A DNA stretch of 39,150 bases from Spirochaetales bacterium (GCA_016930895.1 JAFGFV010000075.1:1-39150), one strand, 5' to 3'. Counted from the first letter of the stretch, positions 7,857 to 16,946 are shown. A program made the numbers and translations. The notes: generated from the letters alone by a model not told the origin.

Positions 7857-8426
7857 CTACGGGGCCTGCGCGAGCGCGGGGTTCAGCAGGCGTTCGACCT
7901 CCAACCGGGTCGGCGGGCCGTGCCCCGGAAAGATGAACACGTCCTGGCCGAGCGAGAGTATCTTCTTGCGGATCGAAGTCAGGAGCAGGGCCCGCTCGAA
8001 GGCGGTGTCCGTTTCGCCGATCCTGCCGGCCGACAGGGTGTCCCCGGTGAAGAGCAGCTGCTCGCTCAGGTAGCACACCGAGTCGCTGGAGTGCCCGGGA
8101 GTCTCCAGCACCCGGAACTCGAACCCCGCGACCTTCAGGCTCCTGCTTTCCCGAACCGCCTGGGCCGGGAAGCTGAGCTGCTCCGGGTCGTGGCAGTGGA
8201 CCGTGGCATCGTAGACCTTGAGCAGGGTGGAGATGCCGTTGACGTGCGCCCGATGTCCGTGCGTCAGCAGCACGTGGCGGAGGTAGAAGCCGTGCTCTTC
8301 GATCAGGGACAGCAGGCCGGTGTCGAAGATCCCGGCATCGATCAGCACGGCGTCCCCAGGCCCGTCGGGGCCCAGGAGGTACGAGTTCGAGAAGTTGATG
8401 ATGGAGAAGTAGCTGTACAACCTCAC
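7857..8426 (-). CDS. Metallo-beta-lactamase-fold hydrolase with a changed metal motif
   Basis: A 189-residue protein of the metallo-beta-lactamase superfamily (glyoxalase II-like size). Visible landmarks: LIDAG, the metal motif LLTHGHRAHV, ETPGHSSDSV with a ligand His, LFTGDTL with the bridging Asp, and IFPGHGPPT with the last His. The usual H-x-H-x-D-H motif reads H-G-H-R-A-H: the Asp that binds the second metal is Ala (codon at 8247-8249), so dinuclear hydrolysis may be altered or the site may hold one metal. Substrate unknown. The GTG start overlaps the stop of the pentapeptide-repeat gene (GTGA), implying a two-gene operon. Confidence 0.85.
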   Translation of the reverse strand: MRLYSYFSIINFSNSYLLGPDGPGDAVLIDAGIFDTGLLSLIEEHGFYLRHVLLTHGHRAHVNGISTLLKVYDATVHCHDPEQLSFPAQAVRESRSLKVAGFEFRVLETPGHSSDSVCYLSEQLLFTGDTLSAGRIGETDTAFERALLLTSIRKKILSLGQDVFIFPGHGPPTRLEVERLLNPALAQAP

Positions 8427-9043
8427 GAGTGTTGCGGTTCCTCGGAAAAGAAGGCGTCTTCGGTGTTGGAGGCTCGGAAATCCGGCTCGCTGATTCGCGA
8501 GTGCTCGAAGCGGACCTGCCTCAGGTTGCAGTCCCGGAAACCCGTCTTGACCAGGGTTGCGTTGATGAACCGGCTGGCGTACAGATCCGACTCGTCGAAA
8601 CGGGTGCCGCTGCAGTCGATGCCGTTGAAGTTGCAGCGCAGCAGATCCGAACCGCTGAAATCACCGCCACGGATGGTGCTGCCGGCAAACACGACGCAGT
8701 GCAGGGTCGCGCCGCGGAAACTGCAATCGGTCAACTGCGCGAAGTCCAGGAAGACCAGCCGGAAGGTAGCCTCGTCGAATCGGAGTTTCGAGAGCACCGC
8801 GTGACTGAGGTTGCACCTCAGGATCCGCTTGCCACTCAAGTCGAGGCCCTCGAGCTGGACCCCCGGCAGGCTCAGATCCGCGATCTCGCGGTTCTCTTCC
8901 AGGTAGCGCACCAGCTCGGCAGTGTAGGCGGCGGGATCCGGGTGGTGCATGATGCAGGTCGCGCTGCGGAAGGCCGCCGGCGACGGACAACCAGCCACAG
9001 CGCAAGGGGTGACAGGAAACATTCCATTCAGCTTACCGCACAA
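8423..9043 (-). CDS. Pentapeptide-repeat protein with an N-terminal Cys/His segment
   Basis: Residues from about 57 to 195 follow the A(D/N)LXX pentapeptide pattern (for example LEGLDLSGKRILRCNLSHAV, DFSGSDLLRCNFNGIDCSG), which folds into a right-handed four-sided helix. Role unknown. The first 40 residues carry four Cys and two His in a C-x4-C-x10-C-x3-HH pattern, which may bind a metal. I start at the TTG (9043) because GAGGAG is placed eight bases upstream; the ATG seven codons later has no such site and would cost one or two of those cysteines' context. It is cotranscribed with the downstream hydrolase and divergent from the zinc-ribbon gene. Confidence 0.85.
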   Translation of the reverse strand: MCGKLNGMFPVTPCAVAGCPSPAAFRSATCIMHHPDPAAYTAELVRYLEENREIADLSLPGVQLEGLDLSGKRILRCNLSHAVLSKLRFDEATFRLVFLDFAQLTDCSFRGATLHCVVFAGSTIRGGDFSGSDLLRCNFNGIDCSGTRFDESDLYASRFINATLVKTGFRDCNLRQVRFEHSRISEPDFRASNTEDAFFSEEPQHS

Positions 9044-9094
9044 GCCGCACGCTCCTCAAGGGCTTGCCTTCCCGGTGGCGCGGCCGGGCGAGCG

Positions 9095-9124
9095 TTGCCA
9101 AGCCCTCCCGGGTTCGTATAGAAT
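9095..9124 (+). promoter_or_regulatory. Promoter of the zinc-ribbon / murI / rsgA / mutS2 operon
   Basis: TTGCCA (9095-9100) is followed by TATAGAAT; the -10 is either TATAGA (9117-9122, spacer 16) or TAGAAT (9119-9124, spacer 18). The predicted start, 9129-9131, is only two to four bases before the ATG at 9133, so the mRNA may be leaderless. Confidence 0.55.
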
Positions 9125-9132
9125 GAGAGCCG

Positions 9133-9426
9133 ATGAGATTCTGCAGCTTGTGCGGTCACAGCCTCGGGGATGACGTGGAGGTGTTCCGCTCGTCGACCTG
9201 CCCTTCCTGTGATGGGGACCTCAAGATCTGCCTGAACTGCCGCTTCTACAAGAAGGGGGCCCACTGGCACTGCCTGGAGACGATCCCCGAGCCTGTAGCG
9301 GAGAAGGACCGGGCCAACTTCTGCGACTATTTCCGGTTCCGGGAAGGCCCGGCGCCGGAGGCGCCCAAGGGCGGCCACCAGCGCGCCGCGGATGATTTTC
9401 GGAAACTCTTCGGGAATGGAGCCTGA
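9133..9426 (+). CDS. Small cysteine-rich zinc-ribbon protein (97 aa)
   Basis: Uncharacterised. The protein has five Cys clusters in 65 residues: FCSLCG at the N-terminus, CPSC, CLNCRFY, HWHC, and NFCDYF, suggesting two zinc ribbons or knuckles, followed by a polar tail. No enzymatic motif is visible. The ATG lies two to four bases after the predicted transcription start. Its end overlaps the chosen murI start by 11 bases, so it is the first gene of the murI operon. It could be a zinc sensor or RNA-binding protein, but nothing in the sequence decides this. Confidence 0.8.
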   Translation: MRFCSLCGHSLGDDVEVFRSSTCPSCDGDLKICLNCRFYKKGAHWHCLETIPEPVAEKDRANFCDYFRFREGPAPEAPKGGHQRAADDFRKLFGNGA

Positions 9427-10384
9427 GCCTCTCCTGTTCTTTGACTCCGGGGTGGGCGGCCTTCCGTATCTCGCCTCGGCGCGCCAAAGACTCCCAGGCG
9501 CCGACTACGTCTATCTCGCCGATCGCCTGAACTACCCGTACGGGGAGAAACCCGCCGGGGACCTGCGCCGCCTGGTCCTGGAGGCGATGGGCCAAGCCCT
9601 CGAACGCTTCCGGCCCAGGCTCGTGGTTGTGGCGTGCAACACCGCCTCGGTGGTGGCGCTGGATGCGCTGCGTCGCAGCTACCCCGTGCCGTTCGTCGGA
9701 GTGGTGCCGGCGGTCAAGCCGGCTGCCGAGCACCTGGGCGGCAGCCGCCTGGGCGGCGGGCGTTTGGGCGGCGGGCGTTTGGGCGGCGGGCGCCTGGCGG
9801 TCGTGGCCACCCGCGGGACCGTCTCGGGAGAGTATCTGCGGCAGCTGGTGGAGGATTACGCCTCCGGCGTGGAGGTTCTCCGCATCCCGGTGGCGGAGCT
9901 CGTAGACTACGCCGAACACACGCCCCCTCCCCGAAACCTGGAGCGAGACGAAGCCATGGTTCGCCGGGCGCTGGCTCCGCACCTGCGCGACGGTCTGGGT
10001 AGCGTGGTTCTCGGGTGCACCCATTTCACCCTTCTCGAGGAGGCGTTCCGTCGGGTTCTCGGGCCCGGGGTGGAGGTGATCGACTCCCGGGAAGGGGTCG
10101 CCCGGCGGGTGGTGTCCCTCCTCGAGCAGCCCGGCGCAACGCGGTCGCAGGCCCCGGAACCTCGGTCCGCGGAGGGGCGGGCGCGGCTGTTCATGAGAGG
10201 GGGCGCGGGGGAGTTGCCGCGCTATCGCGCCTTCGCAGCCGCGTTCGGGCTCGAGTTTGGCGGGCCGCTGGAGCCGCCGGGACCGCTGGAGCCCTCCGGG
10301 CAGCCGGCCGAACGCCACCGGGGCAGCCGGCCGAACGCCGCGGGGTCACGAAAGGCCGGCCCTTCGCACGCGGGGGCTGAATGA
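9416..10384 (+). CDS. murI: Glutamate racemase MurI with extended linkers and C-terminus
   Basis: Makes D-glutamate for peptidoglycan. Landmarks: FFDSGVGGL with the catalytic-pocket Asp10, YLADRLNYPYGEK, the first catalytic Cys in VACNTAS (Cys74), AVVATRGTV, and the second in LGCTHF (Cys201). The 322-residue length exceeds the usual 260-270. Two inserts explain this: a Gly-Arg-Leu repeat (about 107-127, DNA 9734-9793) at the junction between the two domains, and a Pro/Gly/Arg-rich tail after about residue 280 built from imperfect duplications. I start at 9416 rather than the in-frame codon at 9392 because MEPEPLLFFD places the core near the N-terminus as in the family. The stop overlaps rsgA (ATGA). 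Confidence 0.93.
   Translation: MEPEPLLFFDSGVGGLPYLASARQRLPGADYVYLADRLNYPYGEKPAGDLRRLVLEAMGQALERFRPRLVVVACNTASVVALDALRRSYPVPFVGVVPAVKPAAEHLGGSRLGGGRLGGGRLGGGRLAVVATRGTVSGEYLRQLVEDYASGVEVLRIPVAELVDYAEHTPPPRNLERDEAMVRRALAPHLRDGLGSVVLGCTHFTLLEEAFRRVLGPGVEVIDSREGVARRVVSLLEQPGATRSQAPEPRSAEGRARLFMRGGAGELPRYRAFAAAFGLEFGGPLEPPGPLEPSGQPAERHRGSRPNAAGSRKAGPSHAGAE
9734..9793 (+). repeat. Four 15-bp tandem repeats inside murI
   Basis: Units start at 9734, 9749, 9764 and 9779; the core is TGGGCGGCGGGCG with minor changes, and the first copy is the most diverged. Each adds five residues of the form LGGGR, so copy number can vary without breaking the frame. The loop affected joins the two domains of the racemase. 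Confidence 0.9.
10301..10346 (+). repeat. 23-bp tandem duplication at the 3' end of murI
   Basis: CAGCCGGCCGAACGCC is at 10301-10316 and again at 10324-10339, a period of 23 bp, not a multiple of three. The two copies are therefore read in different frames (QPAERH, then SRPNAA). Just before it, an 18-bp-period repeat (about 10264-10299) encodes GPLEPP / GPLEPS. Confidence 0.85.
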
Positions 10385-11331
10385 GCGGCTCCCTGCTCAC
10401 GGGCACGGTTCTGTTCGGCATGAACAATATCTACACCGTGGAGGTGGATGGCCGGCAACTGCAGTGCCGGATCAAGGGTAAGGTGCTGCAGACCGAACGT
10501 ACGGAGTACAACCCGATCGCGGTCGGCGACAGGGTCACGCTTCGGCAGGATGCATACTCCGACGGGACCGGCTGGATCGCCGGGCGCGAGCCGCGTCGCA
10601 GCCTGCTGTCCCGGTGGAACAAAAAGCGCCAGTCGGTGCAGGCGATCGCCGCCAACGCGGACCTGCTGGTCGGCGTAAGCTCCTTCCAGTCCCCCCCGTT
10701 TCGCCCCCGCTTTCTCGACCGCCTGCTGGTGAGCGCCGAGGCCTCGAAGCTCGAACCCCTGATCGTGGTGAACAAGAGCGACCTGCCTTCGGAGCCCGCT
10801 GCCGAAAAACGCCTGGCGGAGTACCGCCGGATCGGCTACCGGGTGCTGCGGTGTTCGGCCCGCACGGGGGCGGGCGTGGGCCAATTAAAGGAGGCGCTGC
10901 GGGGCAGGGTGGCGGTGTTCTTCGGCCAATCCGGGGTCGGCAAGTCGAGCATTCTCAACCGGATAGCGCCGGGATTGAGCCTGCCGGTCGGAGAGGTGTC
11001 CCAGAAGCACAACCGCGGCAGCCACACGACCAGCTTCGCCAGGATGTTCCGGCTGGAGGGCGGCCTCACGGTGATCGACACGCCGGGGATCCGCGAGCTG
11101 GAGATCGCGGATGTCGAACCCGAAGAGCTGCCCTTTCTGTTCCGGGAGTTCGCGGAGTTGGCTCCCCGCTGCCTCTATACCGGCTGCCAGCACCTCGACG
11201 AGCCCGGCTGTGCCGTACGGCAGGCAGTGGAGGCCGGAAGCATCCACCACGATCGTTACGAGAGCTACCTGCGGATCTATGCGGACCTGAAGAGCTTCTA
11301 CGAGGCGCGCCATGGATCCCCATACCCTTGA
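10381..11331 (+). CDS. rsgA: Small ribosomal subunit biogenesis GTPase RsgA
   Basis: Circularly permuted GTPase that checks late 30S maturation. Domains in order: N-terminal OB fold (about 5-70), GTPase with permuted motifs NKSD (131-134), GQSGVGKSS (182-190) and DTPG (233-236), and a C-terminal zinc segment with Cys264, Cys269, His271 and Cys277. All key residues are present and the length of 316 is slightly above usual. The ATG overlaps the murI stop, and the mutS2 start lies inside its last 20 bases, so all three are probably translated in coupling. Confidence 0.96.
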   Translation: MSGSLLTGTVLFGMNNIYTVEVDGRQLQCRIKGKVLQTERTEYNPIAVGDRVTLRQDAYSDGTGWIAGREPRRSLLSRWNKKRQSVQAIAANADLLVGVSSFQSPPFRPRFLDRLLVSAEASKLEPLIVVNKSDLPSEPAAEKRLAEYRRIGYRVLRCSARTGAGVGQLKEALRGRVAVFFGQSGVGKSSILNRIAPGLSLPVGEVSQKHNRGSHTTSFARMFRLEGGLTVIDTPGIRELEIADVEPEELPFLFREFAELAPRCLYTGCQHLDEPGCAVRQAVEAGSIHHDRYESYLRIYADLKSFYEARHGSPYP

Positions 11332-13717
11332 GCTGCTGGACTTTCCGCGCATTCTGGAGCGTCTGCAGTCCTCCTGCCTGAGCGAGCTCGGGCGGGAGCG
11401 GCTCGGGAGCGAGAGCATCGCCACGGATCCGGTCGAGGTGGGCGAGCGCCTGGAGCTGGCGCGGGCCTTCCGAAGGATGCTGGAGAGCGGGCGCGCGTTT
11501 CCGCAGCTGGATCTGCCGGACGTACGCGCGCTGCGACCGAAGCTGTTCAAGCGCGGCGTGGTGCTCGAAGTCGAGGAGCTGTTCCACCTGGGGCGTTTCC
11601 TGTCCTCGTGCGGGCGGCTCAAACGCCACCTCGGCGGGGCGGGGGAGGCGCTCCTCGAGCCGCTGGAGAGCCGCCTGCCGGAGCTCAAGGAGCTCAGCCG
11701 CGCGGTCTCCGCCGTGATCGACCGGGACGGTCAGGTGCGGGAGGATCATATCCCGGCCCTCAAGGAGCTCAGGGAGCGCATCCGCAGGGCCGAGCGCGAC
11801 ACCGAGCGCCTGGCCCGGGAGTTCCTGAACAACCCGGACTACCGGACCTTCTGGCAGGGAGAGCTGCCGGGTCAGCGCAGCGGCCGGACTGTGCTGCCCC
11901 TGCGCAGCAACTTCAAGGGCAGGATCCCGGGGATCGTTCACGACGTCTCCTCCAGCGGCTCGACGCTGTATCTCGAACCGCAGGAGATGGTGGAGCGCAA
12001 CAACGAGATCGCCGAGCTCGAAGGTCGCTACCGCCGCGAGCTGCACAGGATATTGCGCGAGTTGAGCGCGCAGGTTCTGGGGCGCTCTGCCGAGATCCAG
12101 CAGAGTCTCGAGACCCTTGCGGAGCTGGACGCGCTCTATGCCCGGGCGGACTACGCAATCCGCAGTCGCTGTCGGGCGGCGGAACCCGGGGGCGGGGAGA
12201 TCGAGTTGATCGAGGCGCGCCACCCGCTACTCAAGGATTGCGTGCCCGTGTCCCTGAAGGTCGGAGGCGGGTACCGTGTCCTGATCGTGACCGGCCCGAA
12301 CACCGGCGGCAAGACGGTAACCCTCAAGACCGTGGGGCTCCTGGCGCTCATGAACCAGTTCGGCACGGAGATCCCGGCGGGGGAGGGAAGCCGCCTGCCG
12401 GTGTTCGACGACGTGCTGGCGGATATCGGAGACGAGCAGTCGATCGAGCAGTCCCTGTCCACCTTCTCGGCGCACATCGGGAACATCGCCCGCATGGTCG
12501 CTGCGAGTACCCGTCGGTCCCTGGTGCTCTTCGATGAGCTCGGGGCCGGCACGGACCCGGAGGAGGGGGTGGCCATCGCCATGGCCCTGCTGGACCATTT
12601 CATCGAGAAGGGGTGCGTGTGCCTGGCTACCACCCACCACGGAATCCTGAAGAACTACGGATACTCGCGGGAAGGGGTGGAGAACGCCAGCATGGGGTTC
12701 GATCGGCGGACCCTGACGCCCACCTTTCGGATCCACATCGGGATCCCCGGGGAAAGCCACGCCCTGGAGATCGCCCAGCGCAGCGGCATCGGCGAGGAGC
12801 TCCTGGAGAGGGCCCGCAAGTACCTTCGCGAGGAGCGGGGGGACGCCGCGGAGCTGATCCGCAGCCTGTCGGACCGGCAGCGGGAGCTCCTCGAGGCCGA
12901 AGAGCATCACCGCGAGCGGGAGTCGGCCTTCCGGGAGAAGCTCCGGGAGACGGACCTGCGGGACCTGCGGCTGCGTCAGCGGGAGCTGGAGCTCAAGGAG
13001 CACGGCCTCGGCGAGATCCGCCGCCTGCTGCGGGAGAGCCGCAGCGAGTTCGAGCACCTGGTGGAGCGCCTCCGGCAGGAGGCGGCGGAGGGCGCCTCGG
13101 CGGAGCGCGCCTCGGCGGAGGGCGCCGGGCCGAGGGGCGAGCCCGCCCCGGCCGGGGGCGGACAAACCCGCCGCGAGGCCCGAGAGTTCTTTCGGGCCCT
13201 GGAGGCCGAGGTCGACCGGCAGGAGCGCGACCTGGAACGCAACCGCTCGGGTCTGGCCGGCACCCGCGCAGGGGAGTTGGGACCGGGCGTGGAGGTCGTG
13301 GTGCGCCGGTCCGGCAAACGGGGAAGGATCATCAGGCGGGCCAAGGGGGAGGGGTGGCTCGTGGAAACGGACACCCTGCGGGCGTCTTTCCCGGCGGCGG
13401 AGCTGGAACCGGCACCGCCGGGGGACCGCGAGCAGGAGGCCGCACTGTCGATTCGGGAGGAGGTGAGCGGAGCCCCGGCCGCCTTCGAGCTCGACGTCCG
13501 GGGGATGCGGCTGGAGGAGGCCATCCGGGAGCTGGAGCGGCAGCTCGATCGGGCCCTGCTCGGCAACCTGGGGGAGTTCAGCGTGATCCACGGGATGGGC
13601 GAAGGGGTGCTCCAGCAGGGGGTGCATCGCTACCTGAAGGGCAACCCTCACGTCAAGGACTACTACTTCGCCGCCCCGGATGCCGGGGGCTTCGGCAAGA
13701 CCATCGTCCGCCTGTGA
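11312..13717 (+). CDS. mutS2: MutS2 (RqcU-type) ATPase with Smr domain
   Basis: MutS2 proteins suppress recombination and, in Bacillus subtilis, split collided ribosomes. The 801-residue protein has the helical core, Walker A TGPNTGGKTVTLKT (about 327-340), Walker B LVLFDELGAGTDPEEG, the helical KOW-like region, and a C-terminal Smr domain with ELDVRGM and VIHGMGEG, both motifs intact. Between the coiled coil (about 505-590) and the KOW region is a Gly/Ala/Glu-rich linker made of a 15-bp tandem repeat (13091-13120). The ATG overlaps rsgA by 20 bases; two ribosome-related genes side by side fit a ribosome quality role. Confidence 0.95.
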   Translation: MDPHTLELLDFPRILERLQSSCLSELGRERLGSESIATDPVEVGERLELARAFRRMLESGRAFPQLDLPDVRALRPKLFKRGVVLEVEELFHLGRFLSSCGRLKRHLGGAGEALLEPLESRLPELKELSRAVSAVIDRDGQVREDHIPALKELRERIRRAERDTERLAREFLNNPDYRTFWQGELPGQRSGRTVLPLRSNFKGRIPGIVHDVSSSGSTLYLEPQEMVERNNEIAELEGRYRRELHRILRELSAQVLGRSAEIQQSLETLAELDALYARADYAIRSRCRAAEPGGGEIELIEARHPLLKDCVPVSLKVGGGYRVLIVTGPNTGGKTVTLKTVGLLALMNQFGTEIPAGEGSRLPVFDDVLADIGDEQSIEQSLSTFSAHIGNIARMVAASTRRSLVLFDELGAGTDPEEGVAIAMALLDHFIEKGCVCLATTHHGILKNYGYSREGVENASMGFDRRTLTPTFRIHIGIPGESHALEIAQRSGIGEELLERARKYLREERGDAAELIRSLSDRQRELLEAEEHHRERESAFREKLRETDLRDLRLRQRELELKEHGLGEIRRLLRESRSEFEHLVERLRQEAAEGASAERASAEGAGPRGEPAPAGGGQTRREAREFFRALEAEVDRQERDLERNRSGLAGTRAGELGPGVEVVVRRSGKRGRIIRRAKGEGWLVETDTLRASFPAAELEPAPPGDREQEAALSIREEVSGAPAAFELDVRGMRLEEAIRELERQLDRALLGNLGEFSVIHGMGEGVLQQGVHRYLKGNPHVKDYYFAAPDAGGFGKTIVRL
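13091..13120 (+). repeat. In-frame 15-bp tandem repeat in the mutS2 linker
   Basis: GCGCCTCGGCGGAG occurs at 13092-13105 and 13107-13120, encoding GASAE / RASAE. It lies in the flexible stretch after the coiled coil. Confidence 0.85.
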
Positions 13718-13740
13718 GCTCCCGCTCCTGCGATGGGCCG

Positions 13741-13795
13741 GGGGGGCTACGGGCTCCGGGGCTGTGCGCGCCGGGGGGCTGCGGGCTCCGGGGCT
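13741..13795 (+). repeat. GC-rich tandem repeat after mutS2
   Basis: A 23-base block beginning GGGGGGCT is at 13741-13763 and recurs with one change at 13773-13795 (period 32). The 13718-13850 stretch holds no gene that I can support. Confidence 0.8.
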
Positions 13796-13850
13796 TCGGG
13801 GGCAGGCGGCGACAGCGCTGGCGCTGCGGGCTGCGAGGGCGGGCGCGGCC

Positions 13851-13880
13851 TTGCCTCGCTGTCGGTGGGCGTTCTATGAT
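13851..13880 (+). promoter_or_regulatory. Promoter upstream of the small membrane protein and uvrA
   Basis: TTGCCT (13851-13856) and TATGAT (13875-13880) are 18 bp apart. The start would be near 13887, giving an 18-nt leader without a Shine-Dalgarno before the ATG at 13905. Confidence 0.5.
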
Positions 13881-13904
13881 GGGGCTCCGAAGCGCTTTGT
13901 ACCT

Positions 13905-14093
13905 ATGAATCTGGCGTTTGTGCTCGAGCTGGTTACTCGCTGGGAGCTGCTGTTGATCGCGGGGATCCTCATGATCCTGATTCCCCTGGTCTCCTACATC
14001 GCCAGTGTGCGCCGCGGCCCCCGGCGCCGCAGGTTCCTGTCTCCAGCCGACAGGGCCCTCGTGGAACCGCCGCGCGGTCCGGTGGAATCCTGA
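13905..14093 (+). CDS. Small single-pass membrane protein (62 aa)
   Basis: Unrecognised. One long hydrophobic helix (about residues 14-33, LLLIAGILMILIPLVSYIAS) is followed by a strongly basic stretch RRGPRRRR, then a short polar tail, so it should sit in the membrane with the basic part in the cytoplasm. The open frame extends upstream, but that part is low-complexity GC-rich sequence over the promoter, so I use the ATG at 13905. It precedes uvrA by 12 bases and is probably cotranscribed with it. Confidence 0.6.
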   Translation: MNLAFVLELVTRWELLLIAGILMILIPLVSYIASVRRGPRRRRFLSPADRALVEPPRGPVES

Positions 14094-14105
14094 GGCTTCG
14101 GCGCA

Positions 14106-16946
14106 GTGAAGAGCATCATCATCCGGGGCGCGCGGGAGCACAATCTCAAGGGGATCGACCTGGAGCTGCCCAGGGACCGCCTGGTCGTGATCTCCGGCAT
14201 CAGCGGTTCGGGCAAGTCTTCCCTGGCCTTCGATACGATCTTTGCCGAAGGTCAGCGCCGCTACGTGGAATCCCTCTCCGCCTACGCACGACAGTTCCTG
14301 GGGCGCCTGGACAAGCCCGACCTGGACTACATCGAGGGACTGTCCCCGGCCATCGCCATCGAGCAGAAGAGCACGCAGCGCAACCCGCGCTCCACCGTGG
14401 GCACCGTGACCGAAATCCATGACTACCTGCGCCTGCTCTACGCCCGGGTCGGAACGCCGCACTGTCCGCGCTGCGGCCGGGAGATCCGCGAGCAGCCCGT
14501 GGACCAGATCGTAGATGCCCTGGCCGCTCTGCCGCCCGGCACGCGCCTGACCCTGCTCGCCCCGGTCGTTCAGGCGCGCAAGGGGGAACACCAGAAGCTC
14601 ATCGACGACGCCCGCAGAGCAGGGTTCGTGCGGGTCCGGGTCGACGGGCAAATCCACTCCCTCGACGAGAAGATCGAGCTGGACAAGAACAGGAAGCACG
14701 ACGTGGAGGTGGTGGTGGACCGGCTGGTGGTCCAGGGGCTGGGCACGAAGCGCCTGGCGGAGAGCGTGGAGACGGCGCTGGAGACCGGCGGGGGCCGCCT
14801 GATCGCCCTGATCCGCTCCGATGGGGCGCAGCGCGAGGAGTTCTTCTCCCAGTCAGCGGCCTGCCCGACCTGCGGCATCAGCCTTCCCGAGCTCGAGCCA
14901 CGGCTGTTCTCGTTCAACAGCCCCTTCGGAGCCTGCCCCGCCTGCTCGGGACTCGGGATCACCCTGGAATTCGATCCCAAGCTGGTGGTGCCCGACCAGA
15001 GCCTGTCGATCAACCAGGGGGCGATCGCCACCCACAACCCCAAGGCCAACTGGCACCGCAGCCTGCTGGAGTCCCTGGCCCGGCATTTCGGCTTCGACCT
15101 GGACACGCCTTGGAGGGACTTGTCGCCGGAGGTCCGGCAGGTGATCCTGGAGGGGAGCGGTGAGCAGATCCGCTTCGAGTACATCAACCGGGAGAAGACC
15201 GGCCGCTACGACTATGTCTCGGAGTTCCCGGGCATCCTCAAGGAGCTGCACCGGCGCTACCTGGAAACCACCTCGGACGGCATCAAGGAGTGGCTCGAAG
15301 GGTTCATGAGCCAGAGGGTATGCCCGGTGTGCGGCGGCAAGCGCCTCAGGCCCGAAAGCCTGGCGGTCACGGTCGGCGGGCTCAACATATACGAGCTGAG
15401 CTGCCTTCCGGTCAAGGGGGCGCTGGATTTCTTTTCCGCTCTGCAGCTGGGCGAGGTGCAGGAGTCCATCGCCCGCCAGGTGCTCAAGGAGATCCAGGCC
15501 CGGCTATCGTTCATGATGGACGTGGGACTGGAGTATCTCACCCTGGAACGCAAGGCCTCAACCCTCTCCGGCGGCGAGGCCCAAAGGATCCGCCTGGCGA
15601 CCCAGATCGGCTCCTCGCTGGTCGGGGTCCTGTACATCCTGGATGAGCCCACCATCGGCCTGCACCAGCGGGACAACAGCCGCCTGCTGGACACACTCCT
15701 GCACCTGCGGGACCTGGGCAACACCCTGATCGTAGTCGAGCACGACGAGCAGACCCTCCGGGCCGCGGACTACGTCGTGGACCTGGGTCCCGGGGCGGGC
15801 GTGCACGGAGGCGAGGTCGTGTTCGCCGGCACCGTCGACGAAATCCTCCACTCCCGCTCCTCCCTGACGGGCAAGTACCTGTCCGGGGCACTCACGATCG
15901 AGGGCCCGGGGCGCAGGAGGACGGGCAACGGCGCGGTCCTGCGCCTCACGGGCGCGGCCGAGCACAACCTCAAGAACCTCGACGTGAGCTTCCCTCTCGG
16001 GCTGCTGACGGTGATCACCGGGGTCTCCGGCTCCGGCAAGTCCAGCCTGCTCACGGACCTGCTGTACCCTGCCCTGTCCAACCGGGTCGGCAGAACGAGG
16101 CTTCCCGAAGGTGCGTTCGCGGGCATCGAGGGGACCGAGCACATCGACAAGGTCATCAACATCGACCAGAGCCCCATCGGGAGGACCCCGCGCTCCAATC
16201 CGGCCACGTACGTGGGCCTGTTCACCCCGATCCGGCAGCTGTTTGCCTCCCTGCCGGAGTCCAAGGCCCGGGGGTACCAGCCGGGACGCTTCTCCTTCAA
16301 CGTGAAGGGGGGACGCTGCGAGAAGTGCCGCGGGGCGGGCACGATCAAGATCGAGATGCATTTCCTGCCGGACGTCTACGTGACCTGTGACGTCTGCAAG
16401 GGCAGGCGTTTCAACCGGGAAACCCTGGAGGTGCGGTACCGCGGCCGAAACATCTTCGAGGTCCTGGAGATGACCGTCGAGGAAGCGTGCGAGTTTTTCG
16501 AAAGGATCCCGGCGATTGCCCACAAGCTCCGGGTCCTGAGGGAGGTGGGCCTGGACTACGTGCAGCTGGGGCAGTCTGCCCTGACCCTGTCCGGCGGGGA
16601 GGCCCAACGGGTCAAGCTGGCCCTCGAGCTCTCCCGCCGCAGCACGGGCAGGACCTTCTACATCCTGGACGAGCCGACCACCGGCCTGCACTTCGCGGAC
16701 GTCAAGAAGCTCATGGAGGTCCTGCACCGCCTGGTGGACAGTGGGAACACGGTGGTGCTGATCGAGCACAACCTGGACGTGATCAAGCAGGCCGACCATC
16801 TCATCGACCTCGGTCCCGAGGGGGGCGACCGGGGCGGGGAGATCGTGGCTGTCGGAACGCCGGAGGAGATCTGCCGGTCCCCCCGCTCGTACACCGGACA
16901 GTACCTTCGACAGGTCCTATCTCCGACCGCGGGAGACCGGCCGTGA
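14106..16946 (+). CDS. uvrA: Excinuclease ABC subunit UvrA
   Basis: Damage-recognition ATPase of nucleotide excision repair. Two ABC modules are complete: Walker [10 protein letters not shown] (31-39), signature [16 protein letters not shown] with [16 protein letters not shown]; second Walker [10 protein letters not shown], signature [16 protein letters not shown] with [16 protein letters not shown]. Zinc modules are present: CPTC and CPAC around [23 protein letters not shown], and CEKC with CDVCKGRRF. 946 residues is normal. The GTG start gives the conserved [19 protein letters not shown]-terminus. The stop overlaps the LptD-like gene (GTGA), a gene order I recall from Treponema pallidum. 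Confidence 0.98.
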   Translation: MKSIIIRGAREHNLKGIDLELPRDRLVVISGISGSGKSSLAFDTIFAEGQRRYVESLSAYARQFLGRLDKPDLDYIEGLSPAIAIEQKSTQRNPRSTVGTVTEIHDYLRLLYARVGTPHCPRCGREIREQPVDQIVDALAALPPGTRLTLLAPVVQARKGEHQKLIDDARRAGFVRVRVDGQIHSLDEKIELDKNRKHDVEVVVDRLVVQGLGTKRLAESVETALETGGGRLIALIRSDGAQREEFFSQSAACPTCGISLPELEPRLFSFNSPFGACPACSGLGITLEFDPKLVVPDQSLSINQGAIATHNPKANWHRSLLESLARHFGFDLDTPWRDLSPEVRQVILEGSGEQIRFEYINREKTGRYDYVSEFPGILKELHRRYLETTSDGIKEWLEGFMSQRVCPVCGGKRLRPESLAVTVGGLNIYELSCLPVKGALDFFSALQLGEVQESIARQVLKEIQARLSFMMDVGLEYLTLERKASTLSGGEAQRIRLATQIGSSLVGVLYILDEPTIGLHQRDNSRLLDTLLHLRDLGNTLIVVEHDEQTLRAADYVVDLGPGAGVHGGEVVFAGTVDEILHSRSSLTGKYLSGALTIEGPGRRRTGNGAVLRLTGAAEHNLKNLDVSFPLGLLTVITGVSGSGKSSLLTDLLYPALSNRVGRTRLPEGAFAGIEGTEHIDKVINIDQSPIGRTPRSNPATYVGLFTPIRQLFASLPESKARGYQPGRFSFNVKGGRCEKCRGAGTIKIEMHFLPDVYVTCDVCKGRRFNRETLEVRYRGRNIFEVLEMTVEEACEFFERIPAIAHKLRVLREVGLDYVQLGQSALTLSGGEAQRVKLALELSRRSTGRTFYILDEPTTGLHFADVKKLMEVLHRLVDSGNTVVLIEHNLDVIKQADHLIDLGPEGGDRGGEIVAVGTPEEICRSPRSYTGQYLRQVLSPTAGDRP

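Noticed and set aside
9734..9793. The murI repeat read as a phase-variation switch
   Set aside because: The unit is 15 bp, so gain or loss keeps the frame and cannot switch the gene off; it can only change loop length.
13680..13904. The upstream extension of the small membrane protein gene to 13680
   Set aside because: The extra 75 residues are Arg/Ala/Gly-rich, come from a tandem repeat and overlap the mutS2 end and the promoter, so they look non-coding.
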